Source: an uncultured Ectothiorhodospiraceae bacterium (GTDB lineage Bacteria; Pseudomonadota; Gammaproteobacteria; UBA9214). From it: 6,098 nucleotides of DNA. Where the stretch lies: NCBI GenBank assembly GCA_947258945.1, contig CAMYKJ010000140.1, positions 572 through 6,669 on the forward strand, read 5' to 3'. How positions within the stretch are numbered: the first letter of the stretch is position 1; each line of letters begins with the position of its first letter. Made by a program: the position numbers and the translations under genes. The notes beneath the pieces were generated by a model. It did not search any database and was not told where the DNA came from. It saw nothing but the letters and a program-made list of their open reading frames with translations. Shown here in pieces: positions 5,859 to 6,098 of the stretch.

Positions 5859-6098
5859 TCAGCGATCATCTTTGTGCGAGAGGCAGTAGGCACGTGCAAA
5901 CTCGAGCAGTTCGTCCATCGCGCGCTGGCGGAATTTCTGCTTCTGGTGCACGAAGGAAAACGGGCGTTCCAGCGGCGGATCGAGTTCCAGACTGACCAAA
6001 GTCCCGAGCTGCAGTTCCTTGTGGATGGTCACCTCGGAGACAATCGACACACCCATACCCGCCTCGACCGCGCCCTTGATCGCTTCCGGGCTGCCGAG
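5859..6098 (-). CDS. LysR-type transcriptional regulator, C-terminal fragment (cut by window edge)
   Basis: The last 79 residues plus the stop of a protein entering from the right edge are visible; the frame is open to 6098. The fragment begins LGSPEAIKGAVEAGMGVSIVSE and continues with HKELQLGTLVSLELDPPLERPFSFVHQKQK. This is typical of the end of the LysR effector-binding domain: the GS-EAIK-AV-AG-G-SI-S segment followed by the EL--G-LV strand and the conserved R-F-F-V-hydrophobic strand. The N-terminal helix-turn-helix and most of the effector pocket lie outside the window, so neither target genes nor inducer can be stated. The fragment recalls the CbbR/CysB-like branch only loosely. It precedes the 122-residue gene by 48 nt on the same strand. 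Confidence 0.85.
   Translation of the reverse strand, partial: LGSPEAIKGAVEAGMGVSIVSEVTIHKELQLGTLVSLELDPPLERPFSFVHQKQKFRQRAMDELLEFARAYCLSHKDDR

Overview
The window reads as ordinary chromosomal DNA of a GC-rich gammaproteobacterium. It carries the conserved neighbourhood bcp-gcvR | dapA-bamC, with gcvR and dapA divergent. From memory, this order is shared by Escherichia coli and Pseudomonas, and in Pseudomonas a metallo-beta-lactamase-fold gene also follows bamC. The protein sequences look closer to environmental Chromatiales or Pseudomonadales relatives than to enterics. That placement is an inference, and no species can be named.

Layout. Positions 1-694 (minus) hold the start of a WalJ/YycJ-type metallo-beta-lactamase-fold hydrolase that runs off the left edge. 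Positions 787-1905 (minus) are bamC, an outer-membrane assembly lipoprotein, and 1927-2811 (minus) are dapA, the first committed enzyme of lysine/diaminopimelate synthesis. These three genes probably form one transcription unit, read leftward from a good sigma70-like promoter at 2843-2871. On the plus strand, 2975-3523 is gcvR (two ACT domains), followed by a bcp-type peroxiredoxin at 3570-4018. The bcp reading frame is broken by an apparent deletion of about 19 nt near its N-terminus. Positions 4019-4354 contain no gene. They hold a striking nested inverted-repeat structure built from dRS3-like palindromes and TTCTCTGTG tandem repeats. Positions 4355-5437 (minus) are a PerM/AI-2E-family membrane protein. 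It lies 4 nt downstream of a 122-residue protein of unknown function (5442-5810, minus), which itself follows the C-terminal end of a LysR-type regulator entering from the right edge (5859-6098, minus).

How the parts fit. dapA and bamC supply cell-wall precursor synthesis and outer-membrane assembly. gcvR is expected to modulate glycine-cleavage genes located elsewhere. bcp, if intact in the organism, would detoxify peroxides. bcp and perM converge on the repeat-filled spacer, the kind of neutral site where interspersed elements accumulate.

I did not find a novel multi-gene system. The items most worth a second look are the broken bcp (mutation or assembly error), its lack of both usual resolving cysteines, and the composite inverted repeat between bcp and perM.
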